DNA of 43,433 nucleotides from Erythrobacter sp. (GCA_030065195.1 JASJDE010000018.1:1-43433); one strand, 5' to 3'; positions 15,579 through 24,120 are shown, counted from the first letter of the stretch. Translations and numbers: made by a program. Notes: generated by a model not told the origin, from the sequence alone.

Positions 15579-16244
15579 CTAGTTGCGGCCCTTGAAACCC
15601 TGAGCGACGACGTACCATTCCGATGAGCCCTTGCGGCTTGCCGGAGGCTTGGCGTGTTTGACGCTGGCGAAATGTTGCTTGAGCAGCGCCAGCAACTCTG
15701 TGTCGGTACCGCCGGCCAGGACCTTCGCGACGAATGCTCCGCCTTTGTCCAGAGTTTCGGTGGCGAACCATGCGCCGGCTTCGACCAAAGCCATGGTACG
15801 CAGGTGATCGGTCTGCTTGTGGCCAACCGTATTTGCCGCCATGTCGGACAGGACGAGGTCGGGCGGTCCGCCCAGCGCATGTTCAAGCGCCGCCGGGGCC
15901 GCATCGTCCATGAAGTCCATCTCGAATATGGTCACCCCTTCGATCGGTTCGGTCGGCAGCAAGTCGATACCCACGACCAGCGACTTCGGCACTTTCGCGC
16001 GCACGACCTGGCTCCAACCTCCCGGTGCGATCCCCAAATCGACCACCCGCTTGGCACCGCGGATCAGGCCGAACCTCTCGTCCAGCTCGATCAGCTTGTA
16101 GGCTGCACGGCTTCGATAGCCGTCGGCCTTGGCCTGCTTCACGTAGGGATCGTTGAGCTGGCGTTCGAGCCATCGGGTCGAGGAAGCGGTGCGCTTCTTC
16201 GCCGTCTTGACCCGCCGATCGGGATTGCGACCGGATCGGCTCAT
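15579..16244 (-). CDS. rlmE: 23S rRNA (uridine-2'-O)-methyltransferase RlmE (FtsJ/RrmJ)
   Basis: This 221-aa enzyme methylates the 2'-OH of U2552 in the ribosomal A loop using SAM. It shows the SAM-binding block VVDLGIAPGGWSQV and the four catalytic residues in order: Lys in YRSRAAYKLIE, Asp in LVLSDMAAN, Lys in GGAFVAKVL and Glu in SSEWYVV. The basic N-terminus (KTAKKRTASSTRWLERQLNDPYV) is typical for RNA binding. Its ATG overlaps the Ppx/GppA stop by 4 bp, so the two genes form an operon. It converges on the cytochrome c gene with a 17-bp gap. Confidence 0.95.
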   Translation of the reverse strand: MSRSGRNPDRRVKTAKKRTASSTRWLERQLNDPYVKQAKADGYRSRAAYKLIELDERFGLIRGAKRVVDLGIAPGGWSQVVRAKVPKSLVVGIDLLPTEPIEGVTIFEMDFMDDAAPAALEHALGGPPDLVLSDMAANTVGHKQTDHLRTMALVEAGAWFATETLDKGGAFVAKVLAGGTDTELLALLKQHFASVKHAKPPASRKGSSEWYVVAQGFKGRN

Positions 16245-17518
16245 CGAACCGGCTTGTCCGAGCGGCTTTCGAGCAAGGCGCGCAAGGCGCGCTCGCTCTG
16301 CCGCTCATTGGCCATCAGGCTGCGCAGGATGCCTTCGCGGATGCCGCGATCGGCAACGCCGAGCTGCAAGGCTGGCCAGAGGTCGAGGATCGATTCAAGG
16401 ATCGCGCAGCCGGCTACCACCAGATCGGCCCGATCCTGCCCGATGCAGGGCACCGCGCTGCGCTCTGCGGGCGACATGCGCGACAGGTCGGCGCTAATCC
16501 TGCGCATCGACGTGGAAGGCACGATCAAGCCGTCGACCGCCTTGCGATCGTAGTGAGGCAATTCGAGGTGCAGGCTGGCGAGCGTGGTCACCGTGCCGCT
16601 GGTGCCAAGCAACCGGATATCGCCGTGATCGGCGGCGCCTGCGATACGCTCCGCAAACGAGGCGAAGCTCTCGGACACGACTCGTCGCATCTCGGCATAG
16701 CGGCCCGCGCGCATCTCTTCGGTGTCTTCTCCGCGACCCACCGTATCGGTCAGCGAAACGACGCCCCAGGGCACGCTCTGCCAATCGAGGATCCGCGGTA
16801 TCTTGCCGTCGGGTTCGACCAGGACCAGCTCCGTGGATCCACCGCCGATATCGAAGATCACCGCCGGTCCCTCGCCTTGCTCCAGAAGGATATGACAACC
16901 GAGAACCGCAAGTCGCGCTTCCTCTTCGGCGCTGATTATGTCGAGCACTATCCCGGTTTCGCGATAGACCCGTTCTATGAAGGCGGGGCCATTGGCGGCG
17001 CGACGACAGGCTTCGGTCGCGACCGAGCGTGCGAGCCGCACATTGCGGCGGCGAAGCTTGTCGGCGCAGATCGACAGGGCGCCGAGCGCGCGATCCATGG
17101 CCACATCCGACAGCCTGCCATTGGTGGCGAGATCCTCGCCCAGCTTCACGACCCGGCTGAATGCATCGATGACCGTAAAGTCCTTGCCCGAAGGTCGCGC
17201 GATCAGCAGCCGGCAATTGTTGGTTCCAAGGTCGAGCGCGGCATAGGCTTCGCCGGGCCGCGCAAACCGAGCCGTGCCGCGACGTCCGCCAACGGGCGCA
17301 CCGGGCTTGTAGGGTGCACGGCCATTGCCGCGATGGGATGTGGATGCGTCACCCCGCTTGCGGCCTGCGCCATTGCGGCGCTCCCGATCCTTTCGGGTGC
17401 GCGGGGATTCTCCGGGCTGGGCGGGGCGTTTGTAGCGGAAATCGGCTACTTTGCCGGACTTGCGGCCCCTTTTCTTGCCAGCACTCCTGTTTTCGTCCGG
17501 CGGAATCATGTCCGCCAT
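16241..17518 (-). CDS. Ppx/GppA exopolyphosphatase / pppGpp phosphohydrolase family protein with basic N-terminal extension
   Basis: A 425-aa protein. Residues from about 90 are a Ppx/GppA ASKHA-fold phosphatase: AALDLGTNNCRLLIARP (first phosphate loop), VATEACRRA, EEEARLA, VIFDIGGGSTELVLV (second loop) and RLLGTSGTVTTLA. It lacks the long C-terminal helical domain of E. coli Ppx. The first 90 residues are strongly basic and low complexity (KKRGRKSGK, RTRKDRERRNGAGRKRG), probably disordered and possibly nucleic-acid or polyphosphate binding. The ATG at 17518 follows GAGAGGAAAG. It is coupled to rlmE downstream. Substrate choice between polyphosphate and pppGpp cannot be decided. Confidence 0.9.
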   Translation of the reverse strand: MADMIPPDENRSAGKKRGRKSGKVADFRYKRPAQPGESPRTRKDRERRNGAGRKRGDASTSHRGNGRAPYKPGAPVGGRRGTARFARPGEAYAALDLGTNNCRLLIARPSGKDFTVIDAFSRVVKLGEDLATNGRLSDVAMDRALGALSICADKLRRRNVRLARSVATEACRRAANGPAFIERVYRETGIVLDIISAEEEARLAVLGCHILLEQGEGPAVIFDIGGGSTELVLVEPDGKIPRILDWQSVPWGVVSLTDTVGRGEDTEEMRAGRYAEMRRVVSESFASFAERIAGAADHGDIRLLGTSGTVTTLASLHLELPHYDRKAVDGLIVPSTSMRRISADLSRMSPAERSAVPCIGQDRADLVVAGCAILESILDLWPALQLGVADRGIREGILRSLMANERQSERALRALLESRSDKPVR

Positions 17519-17637
17519 ACTCGCTCTTTCTTTCCTCTCGCACGCTTTCGATGCGAGGACCTAACAAGAAAACTACCCGAACAGGTGCGAGAGGGCAAGC
17601 GATCGGGGCTGCGCGTGGGTTGGGGGACTCAGCGCAC

Positions 17638-17666
17638 TTGACCTTGCCGCCCAGCAAACCTAGATG
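17638..17666 (+). promoter_or_regulatory. sigma-70 promoter of tRNA-Gln
   Basis: TTGACC (17638-17643) and TAGATG (17661-17666) are spaced by 17 bp. Transcription would begin near 17673, about 37 bp before the mature tRNA. The boxes and spacing are close to consensus. Confidence 0.65.
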
Positions 17667-17709
17667 CGCGGCTCGCTTCGCAGGGCCGCTACTGTCGGCC
17701 CGCTGCCGA

Positions 17710-17783
17710 TGCCCCGTCGTCTAATGGTAAGACTACGGACTCTGACTCCGTCAATTGAGGTTCGAATCCTCACGGGGCATCCA
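17710..17783 (+). tRNA. trnQ: tRNA-Gln (anticodon CTG)
   Basis: The acceptor arms TGCCCCG (17710-17716) and CGGGGCA (17773-17779) pair fully. The anticodon stem ACGGA/TCCGT encloses the loop CTCTGAC, giving anticodon CTG, which reads CAG (Gln). The T arm contains GGTTCGAATCC, and CCA is encoded at 17781-17783. No intron or mismatch is seen. No integrated element follows it: the 103 bp to the convergent kinase stop hold no gene. Confidence 0.97.
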
Positions 17784-17886
17784 AACCTACGGCATTATGT
17801 AGCAGTTGTATCGGCGGGTCGCGGTCGGTCGAGTTCCGGTTTTGGTCCGGACGACGGCTCTAGCCCTGCGGGGAAAGTCGGCCGCG

Positions 17887-19863
17887 CTATTCGCCGCTTC
17901 GAGGGAAGGCGATAGCCGCTTCGGTGCCGGTTCCCGGACTCGACGAGAGATCGAATTCGAATTGGTGCCGCGACGCGAGATCGTTGACTATCGCCAGTCC
18001 CAAACCGTCGCCGTCCGACGTCGCAGATTTCGCACCGGCAGTTTGGACCTTCGCCAGGGTTGCTGCATCCATGCCGCGGCCGTCATCGCGCACTCGTATG
18101 CGGCAGCGCCCGCCTTCCTTTTCCGCCGTCAGCTCGATCGTATCCGGTTCGGCATGACGAAGGGCGTTGGCCACCAGATTGCTCGTCGCCCGGATCAGGG
18201 CGAGGGCGGGAACGCGAGTCCGGCAATCGCAGCCGGAGACCGTCAGCGTGATCCCGGCCTGCCGCGCTTCGCCTTCGAACATGTTGCCGACCGCGGTCGT
18301 GATCAGATCGACGGAGTAGGGCGCGTTCGCTTCCTCCATCTCAGCGGACTGAGGGCTGCTGGTCCGGTCCGAATACTCGCGAGTCAGGTGCTCAAGGTAA
18401 TCGATCGCTTCTCCGAGACGCGCCTGCAGACCCGGAGAAAGCCGCTCGGCTTCGCTCGCAACGGCGGCGCGCAGGCCTACGATCGGCTGGCGGATATCGT
18501 GGCTGGCTGCGGCTAGCTGAGCCTTGGTACGAGTGGCAGCTTCGCGCGCGCGGGCATATTCGCGCTCCGTGTCGAGCAAGCGTCGGTCGGTTTCGGCTTG
18601 CGTCTCAAGCGCTTCGATCCGGTCGGCGAACATCTGGGCTCGCTCGCGCCGAGTGCGCAGAACGTCGACCAGAAGCAGGCCCAGTATCCCCAGCCCTGCA
18701 AACAATCGGAATGCATCGCGGAACCATTCTATCGTGAGATCGGATAGGTCCCGACCAAGGTAGTAGGGCTCGATCAGGATTGCGCCGATAGCGCTCACGA
18801 TCAGGATTCCACCGGCCATAAGCCGCAAGGGCCGGGCAATGTCGAAGCGCAGCGCAACGGTCACTGCGAACATCAGCAGGGCCACATAGAACGCCCAGAT
18901 GATGTCCGGTGTCGAGTTCGAACTGCGGGCAATGGCGACCAAGGGGACCATCGCCAGCACCGCGAGACCGACGCGCAGCGCCCAGTTCTCCAACCGCAGG
19001 CTTCGGCGAAAGCCGAACAGGAACACGTTGAGCATCGCGAAAACGGTCAACAGCGTGATGCTTTCCCATGTCTCACGCGCAACCAGAGGATCGGGAACCA
19101 GGGTTGTCGTGAACAGCGACGCCTCGTTCTGGATCATGGCCAGCGAATAGGTGATGCCGATCAGCACACCGAGCGGGCGGGAGGTGAGATAGGAAACGAC
19201 GGCGAGGATCACGCCGATGATCAGCAAGGTCGCGGTGAATCCACCCTTGAGCAGTACGGCGACGACCTGACGCGTGCCGAGCTCGCCTTCGCGGAAGATG
19301 CCAATATTGGGGTTGTCGGAGCTCGCGGTGTTGATCAGCGCGAGGCATTGTTGGCCCGGTGCGATAGTGAAGCTCTGCGAGCGAACATAAGTGAAGTAGC
19401 GCGCGCTCAGCGGCCCGCCTTCGTGTGTGCGGCTGGCGAGTATCTCTCGCGGAGCGTCCCCTTCGCAAGCGAGGTGCACGCGAGGAGGGCGGACGAAGAT
19501 GCCGCCCAGTCCGATTACTCGCCGCATCGACCCCGTGTTCTGGGGAGCGCCGCTTTGAAACGGCAGCGCGATCCAAACACGCCAATCGTGAAACTCGCCA
19601 TTGTTGGCGGCTTCGAGTTCGGTCGCGAAATCGCCATTGCGATAGGCCACCAACGCTTCGTCAAAGGATATCTCCTGGTCGGGACCGCCAACCAGATAGC
19701 GAGCCGATCCTTCGACCATTTCATGGCTACGACCAACCTCAAGCTCGACCGGTGGTTCATGGCCTGCCTTGGCAGGCGCCGCAGACAGTGCGAGGCAGAA
19801 CAACAGCAATGCCGCGAGCGCCTTTTCCACCCTGTTCAAAACGCGCTTTCGCCCCATGGCCAT
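17887..19863 (-). CDS. sensor histidine kinase with 7TMR-DISM sensor module
   Basis: A 658-aa kinase. A signal peptide (to about residue 33, AKA|G) is followed by a periplasmic DISM-extracellular-2-like domain (about 40-200), seven membrane helices (about 207-401), a coiled segment (402-450), the phosphoacceptor box SHDIRQP (His455), and an ATPase domain with N box RATSNLVANALRHA, RDDGRGMD and SDGDGLGLAI. DISM receptors are thought to sense carbohydrates or other small ligands. The start is ATG 19863 or 19857; both lack a strong ribosome-binding site. It is divergent from a LuxR-type response regulator, the probable partner. The open frame continues upstream, but those codons overlap the regulator gene and are not needed. 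Confidence 0.92.
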   Translation of the reverse strand: MAMGRKRVLNRVEKALAALLLFCLALSAAPAKAGHEPPVELEVGRSHEMVEGSARYLVGGPDQEISFDEALVAYRNGDFATELEAANNGEFHDWRVWIALPFQSGAPQNTGSMRRVIGLGGIFVRPPRVHLACEGDAPREILASRTHEGGPLSARYFTYVRSQSFTIAPGQQCLALINTASSDNPNIGIFREGELGTRQVVAVLLKGGFTATLLIIGVILAVVSYLTSRPLGVLIGITYSLAMIQNEASLFTTTLVPDPLVARETWESITLLTVFAMLNVFLFGFRRSLRLENWALRVGLAVLAMVPLVAIARSSNSTPDIIWAFYVALLMFAVTVALRFDIARPLRLMAGGILIVSAIGAILIEPYYLGRDLSDLTIEWFRDAFRLFAGLGILGLLLVDVLRTRRERAQMFADRIEALETQAETDRRLLDTEREYARAREAATRTKAQLAAASHDIRQPIVGLRAAVASEAERLSPGLQARLGEAIDYLEHLTREYSDRTSSPQSAEMEEANAPYSVDLITTAVGNMFEGEARQAGITLTVSGCDCRTRVPALALIRATSNLVANALRHAEPDTIELTAEKEGGRCRIRVRDDGRGMDAATLAKVQTAGAKSATSDGDGLGLAIVNDLASRHQFEFDLSSSPGTGTEAAIAFPRSGE

Positions 19864-19872
19864 TCGTATACG

Positions 19873-20580
19873 ATGCCCGCACGAAAAGGCGAAGTGCTTG
19901 AGGGGGCAAGCCAATTGAAGCGTGTCGGAGGGTTTGGAACGGTTTGCAGAGCCGTCATCGCGGACGACCATGCGATCATCCGTGACGCGCTCGCGTCGTC
20001 GCTCGGCGATGAAGACGCCCTGCAAGGCCAACGGATCGAGATTGTCGAGACGGTCGAAAACGGGATCGATGCCATCGTAGCCGTGCGCACGCATCGCCCG
20101 GAATTGCTGATGCTCGATGTCACCATGCCACATGCTGGCGGAACCGAGGTCCTGCTCGAAGCGAGGCGCTGGTCGCCGGAAACGCGCGTCATCATTTTCA
20201 CGGGCATCGACGCGCGCGGAAAGATTGCCGAACTGGTCGATATCGGCGCGGACGGAGTGTTCTGCAAAGCCGACGATATGGGCGAAGTCCTCCGCGCCAT
20301 TCCGCGTATCCTCGAGGGCGGTAGGATCGTATGCAGCCGCTTTACCCGCATGCTCGAAGAGGCCGGGGACCTTGAACCGCTGACCGATCGCGAGCGGCAG
20401 GTGCTGAGCCAGGTGGTAACCGGCCGCACCAATCGCGAGATCGGCGAAGCACTGGGCATCAGCATCAAGACAGTCGATCGCCATCGCACCAGCGTTATGG
20501 GCAAGACCGGTTCGCGCAACGCTGCCGAACTGATCGCGTATGCCTTGCGCGAAGGCTTGATCGATCCGAATGCCAGCTGA
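19873..20580 (+). CDS. LuxR/NarL-family response regulator
   Basis: A two-domain regulator of up to 235 aa. The receiver domain begins at RAVIADDHAIIRDAL, has the phosphoacceptor Asp82 in LLMLDVTMP, Thr in IIFTGID and Lys in VFCKADD. The C-terminal LuxR-type helix-turn-helix is LTDRERQVLSQVVTGRTNREIGEALGISIKTVDRHRTSVMGKTG. The ATG at 19873 is only 10 bp from the divergent kinase start, which leaves no room for promoters, so GTG 19894 (after AAAGGCG) or TTG 19915 (after GAGGGGGC) may be the true start. It is presumably phosphorylated by the adjacent DISM kinase. It converges on a secreted-protein operon 11 bp downstream. Confidence 0.9.
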   Translation: MPARKGEVLEGASQLKRVGGFGTVCRAVIADDHAIIRDALASSLGDEDALQGQRIEIVETVENGIDAIVAVRTHRPELLMLDVTMPHAGGTEVLLEARRWSPETRVIIFTGIDARGKIAELVDIGADGVFCKADDMGEVLRAIPRILEGGRIVCSRFTRMLEEAGDLEPLTDRERQVLSQVVTGRTNREIGEALGISIKTVDRHRTSVMGKTGSRNAAELIAYALREGLIDPNAS

Positions 20581-20591
20581 GCGACTGCAGA

Positions 20592-21161
20592 TCATCGCTC
20601 GGGACCGCATTCCCGCGCGCCTTGCAACAGCCCGGTGTTCGAAGGCTTCGGCGCGATGATCCTCTCCAATTTCATCAGAGCCAATGGCGTCGCGTCGGTT
20701 TGCATGGGGTATTCTTCGATATCGAACCCGCACGCGCCAGCGACCTCCCATTCGTGGCTGGTCGCGCTTGCCGCGGTTTCTTGAAGCGATGGTCTGCTAA
20801 GCGTTTGGTATAGGCGTTGGACGTGACCATCCTTGGTCCATGCCAGCTGGAGGATCGTAAGATGCCGACTGGTGTAGCGGGAATACTCGATGACGCCTTC
20901 GCATTCGGTGGGAAGGCATGAGAGCGCATCGCCGCCGCCTTCCCCGGACCAGCGGATTGTGAGGCGAGGAGAAGCGGCCTTGTTCGCCCCTTCGCCCTTG
21001 GCGTCATCGGTAACGCAAACTGCCACATCGAGCCCGAATTCGTCCTGGACCGTGCCGCCGATGATGGTTTGTTCGCCGGTTTCGCAAAGACCGGGAGGAG
21101 GCGTCTCGGCCGTTGCCGTTGCCATCAGGAATGCTGCGAGTGGGGAGATAGCGAATAGCAT
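20592..21161 (-). CDS. exported protein of unknown function
   Basis: A 189-aa protein with a signal peptide (MLFAISPLAAFLMATATA, cut near residue 18). The mature part holds six cysteines (CETGE, AVCVTD, LSCLPTEC, AGACGFD, REC), consistent with disulfides in the periplasm or outside. I recognise no domain. It lies 68 bp downstream of the cysteine-repeat protein on the same strand and is probably the third gene of that operon. Confidence 0.65.
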   Translation of the reverse strand: MLFAISPLAAFLMATATAETPPPGLCETGEQTIIGGTVQDEFGLDVAVCVTDDAKGEGANKAASPRLTIRWSGEGGGDALSCLPTECEGVIEYSRYTSRHLTILQLAWTKDGHVQRLYQTLSRPSLQETAASATSHEWEVAGACGFDIEEYPMQTDATPLALMKLERIIAPKPSNTGLLQGARECGPER

Positions 21162-21229
21162 GGGTCGCTCCGGTTTGCAGAGACCGGCCGGCCTGGGGGC
21201 ACCGACCGGTCTCCGCTGGGGGGAAGGCC

Positions 21230-22498
21230 TCAGAGGTCCTTGAAGGGGAAGATCGCGCCGGTCTTGTAGACTGCACCGCCCACGCCGACACCGCCGCCAG
21301 CACCGAAGCTGATGCCGGCAAAGTCGAGCGAGTTACCCTGAAACTCGACGCCGCCGGAAAGCCCGACGATGTAGTGGCCGGAAACGACGGCTCCGACGCC
21401 ATGATCGAAGCCCCAGCGCGAAGTCGGGATCTCTGACCGCGACAGTCCGACGGTCACATCGCCGACGACTTCCGCCTTCGGACCGCCGCCGACACCGCCG
21501 GTGAAGAACCAGCGTGCATTCGGTCCTTTCTTCAGCTCGATGACGATACCCGCGCCCGCAGCCCCCGCGACACCAGCCGCGCCGCTTGCGCCGACTGTGA
21601 TCGACAGGGTCTTGAACTTCTTGTCGCTACCGGCCTGGGTGCCGTTGTTGAGAGCGGCCATCGAGCCCATATTCCGGAGACCGTTCAGGTCCGCGCCGCA
21701 TGAGCGCAACACGCGATTGACGCCATTGTTGGAGCGCGTGCCGATCGCCGTTTTCAGGTCGCCAAGCTTGCTCGGACGCTTGATGCACTTGGTCAGGTTG
21801 GCGAGCGGGTTATTGTCGCCCAGTTCCTCGATCACCTGTTTGGCCACGGCGATCCTGTCCGCGTTGCGCACCTTCTTGATGCAGGTGCCACGCTTTCCGA
21901 CCAGCATCCGCGGTTTGTAGGTCAGGCCCTTGTCGCACCACTTGGCCGGATTGATGTTGACGCAGCTGTCCTGGTTCAACCCGCCGCACGGCTTCTTTTC
22001 ACGCTTGGCGACGCAAATGTCCGGCGCGCCGAAGACAACCTTGTTGCGAAGACCGTCATCGCACCATTTGGCCGGATTGACGCTCTGGCAACGGATCTGG
22101 TTGAGGCCTCCGCACTCGCTCGATCCGGGCGTACGATCCGGTTTGCGCTCTTTCTTGACGCAGATGTTGCGGCCAGGTTGATGTTTTACCTTCAGTCCGT
22201 CCTTGCACCATTTGGCAGGGTTCGGGCTGATGCAGGTCTTCTGGTTCAGCCCACCACATGGCTCACGCCGATCGGGCTTTTTCTCCTTCCTGACACAGAT
22301 GTTCCGACCGGGCCGGCGTTCTACCTTGAGACCCGATTTGCACCACTTCGCCGGATTGACGCTGATACAGGTCTTTTGATTGAGCCCGCCGCAGTTCTTG
22401 CTGAACGAGGCGGCCTGAACAGGCTCGCTCGGGGTTACCATGGAAGCTGCGATGGTCAGGCCAAGGGCAGCGCTCGAATACATGATTGATTTCAACAT
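21230..22498 (-). CDS. exported protein with four Cys-rich CGGLNQ repeats and a glycine-rich C-terminal domain
   Basis: A 422-aa secreted protein. A signal peptide (cut near residue 29, VQA|A) precedes four tandem repeats at residues 36-69, 81-114, 129-163 and 171-207. Each has the order CGGLNQxxC, then NPAKWCxxGL, then a closing Cys, with spacing C-x7-C-x8-C-x14 to 17-C, so 16 cysteines that could form two disulfides per repeat. Basic linkers (RKEKKPDRR, KKERKPDR) join them. A helical segment (about 210-275, two further Cys) leads to a Gly/Ala-rich beta domain ending in YKTGAIFPFKDL. The ATG at 22498 follows GGAGAG. I do not recognise the family; a surface or binding protein is a guess. Confidence 0.78.
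   Translation of the reverse strand: MLKSIMYSSAALGLTIAASMVTPSEPVQAASFSKNCGGLNQKTCISVNPAKWCKSGLKVERRPGRNICVRKEKKPDRREPCGGLNQKTCISPNPAKWCKDGLKVKHQPGRNICVKKERKPDRTPGSSECGGLNQIRCQSVNPAKWCDDGLRNKVVFGAPDICVAKREKKPCGGLNQDSCVNINPAKWCDKGLTYKPRMLVGKRGTCIKKVRNADRIAVAKQVIEELGDNNPLANLTKCIKRPSKLGDLKTAIGTRSNNGVNRVLRSCGADLNGLRNMGSMAALNNGTQAGSDKKFKTLSITVGASGAAGVAGAAGAGIVIELKKGPNARWFFTGGVGGGPKAEVVGDVTVGLSRSEIPTSRWGFDHGVGAVVSGHYIVGLSGGVEFQGNSLDFAGISFGAGGGVGVGGAVYKTGAIFPFKDL
21895..22395 (-). repeat. four tandem in-gene repeats encoding CGGLNQ/NPAKWC units
   Basis: The DNA encoding the four Cys-rich units is repetitive: the stretch specifying LNQ-x-x-C and NPAKWC recurs four times at about 100-150 bp spacing, with the first two units most alike. 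This points to internal duplication within the gene rather than a mobile repeat. Confidence 0.75.
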
Positions 22499-22539
22499 TG
22501 TTCTACTCTCCACTGAATTTTCGCTTGGTTTCGAGGGGG

Positions 22540-23067
22540 TCACCACGGGTCGACGGGGTCTTCGTCGTCGTCCGTCGGTGGTTCTTCGATGAGGGGGATG
22601 TCGTCCTCTGGGGACGGACCAGTCTCGAAATCGGACTCAAATTCTGCGACCCGATCGAGGTGATAGGTTACCGGGATCAGACCGTTGGTGCGCCCTTGTA
22701 GGGTGTCGTCATCGACCCATTCGAATGTGACGTTCGCAAGTTGGGGCAGGTCGTCCGCAACGAAGCCGCCATCGGCGAGTTCGCGTATGTTCTTGAGGAC
22801 AACCTGTTCCGGCTCGATGCGGAACAGGAGCATATGAACCCAGCCGTCTTCGGCGTAGCCGTGGCCGCTTTCGATCACGATGCGCTCACGGATCTCGCGG
22901 ATCTCCCAGACCCCGTCGATCGGCAACGCTTCAAGCGGTTCCACTTCGTCAATCGTAGGCAGCAATGCCCGCATCTGGGCCGAAGCCACAGAAGGCGTGC
23001 TAACGCTGCCCAGAGCCAGCGCCGTGGCGGCTGCGAAGCTCAGTCGTTTGGCAGTAATGCAGGTCAT
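22540..23067 (-). CDS. exported protein of unknown function with acidic C-terminus
   Basis: A 175-aa protein with a signal peptide (cut after SVASA near residue 31). The mature domain reads like a small beta-rich fold (GVWEIREIRERIVIESGHGYAEDGWVHMLLFRIEPEQVVLKNI) and ends in an acidic, proline-rich tail (PSPEDDIPLIEEPPTDDDEDPVDPW). ATG 23067 has a GAGGAG site. It lies 41 bp upstream of the Cys-repeat gene in the same direction and is likely co-transcribed. No family is recognised. Confidence 0.7.
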   Translation of the reverse strand: MTCITAKRLSFAAATALALGSVSTPSVASAQMRALLPTIDEVEPLEALPIDGVWEIREIRERIVIESGHGYAEDGWVHMLLFRIEPEQVVLKNIRELADGGFVADDLPQLANVTFEWVDDDTLQGRTNGLIPVTYHLDRVAEFESDFETGPSPEDDIPLIEEPPTDDDEDPVDPW

Positions 23068-23268
23068 TGATCGTCTCCTCACGGGCTTTCGAATGTGAGG
23101 ATGTTGTTGCAGCCGGGGCCGGTCGGCTGAATGAGGCCAATCCCCCAGTTTGAGGGTGTTTCGGTTCAGGAAAGCGAAAGCCGATTGGGGGACTCACCCC
23201 ATCGTGCAGTTGAACGGTCGGCCTATTAATGGGGGCATCGAGAAACAGTCTTTGGATGGAGAAATACG
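23068..23268. other. divergent intergenic region between two secreted-protein genes
   Basis: These 201 bp separate minus-strand and plus-strand genes and must hold promoters for both. A TATTAAT at 23224-23230 could be a -10 for the plus gene, but I see no matching -35. The CCCCCA/TGGGGG stretches near 23143 and 23185 can pair over six bases only. No gene is visible. Confidence 0.4.
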
Positions 23269-24120
23269 ATGACCCACCGCACATGCCGCACCGTCGCAAG
23301 ACGCATCGCCGTTGGAGTGCTGGCCACCGGTTTGATGGCGACCCAGGCACAGGCGCGGGTCGGGCAGATCTGCCTTGAGCTTCCGGCCGGAGCGGGCACC
23401 TTGAAGGCCGAGATCGCAAGCGGTTGCCTGCCCACGTCGCCCGCCTATGAGGGCGCGTTCGCTGTTCAGGTCGACGCTCACACCGCGACCATCACGATCA
23501 ATGGTGGCTTCACTCAGGTCGGTGACGCTCGGATCGGAACGACAGATTGCATGGGCTCACGCGTCATTGAGCAGGAAGCGAAGGCTGCCGGGCCGCGTCG
23601 CTATTCGGTCATCGTGAACAATCGCCATGTCGGCGCAATCGATGCCAGCGACACGCAATTCGGCATGCGCGCAGTTCGGAGATGCTTTGCAGGGCGAAGC
23701 CAAGTTCAAGTCCCGTCGTCCGACACCATGGCGACCTATTCGATAAGCCAATTTTCCGACTGGATCGGTCGCGACGAGGGAAAGCCCGCTCCGATCACGG
23801 CGTCGACGCTCGGCGGATTGGCGGCGCAATTGCTGGGAGACCATCCGGAAAGCCAGGAAGGCCGCCCCAGCGCCAAGATCGAGATATCACCGGCCCAGTG
23901 GCAACGCAGGCCGTGGGACAAGCAGACCGATCGCACATTCATGGCCATCCGGATCGAGGAGCATGGCTACTTGGATGACAGCGTCTCCGGCCGACGGACC
24001 TTTGCCACAGCACGGCGTGACACGCAGACGGGGGAGTGGAGTATCACCGGCTTGTGGCGGCAGTTCATGTGCGCGCGCGGTGAAAAGGCGGGCCAATGGA
24101 GCTCGGAACCCTGTGCGTGA
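23269..24120 (+). CDS. exported protein of unknown function
   Basis: A 283-aa protein with a signal peptide (MTHRTCRTVARRIAVGVLATGLMATQAQA, cut near residue 29) and an ATG after GGAGAA. The mature part begins RVGQICLELPAGAG and has about six cysteines. The middle (YSISQFSDWIGRDEGKPAPITASTLGGLAAQLL) and end (TGEWSITGLWRQFMCARGEKAGQW) resemble nothing I know. It is divergent from the three-gene secreted operon and shares its character, so a joint role is possible but unproven. Confidence 0.68.
   Translation: MTHRTCRTVARRIAVGVLATGLMATQAQARVGQICLELPAGAGTLKAEIASGCLPTSPAYEGAFAVQVDAHTATITINGGFTQVGDARIGTTDCMGSRVIEQEAKAAGPRRYSVIVNNRHVGAIDASDTQFGMRAVRRCFAGRSQVQVPSSDTMATYSISQFSDWIGRDEGKPAPITASTLGGLAAQLLGDHPESQEGRPSAKIEISPAQWQRRPWDKQTDRTFMAIRIEEHGYLDDSVSGRRTFATARRDTQTGEWSITGLWRQFMCARGEKAGQWSSEPCA

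Noticed and set aside
17784-17886. tRNA-Gln as an integration site
   Set aside because: No integrase, att duplication or foreign genes follow it. The neighbour is an ordinary convergent kinase gene.
19864-20751. Upstream extension of the DISM kinase frame to 954 codons
   Set aside because: The extra codons overlap the LuxR regulator on the other strand and lack a signal peptide or domain. The signal peptide begins at 19863.
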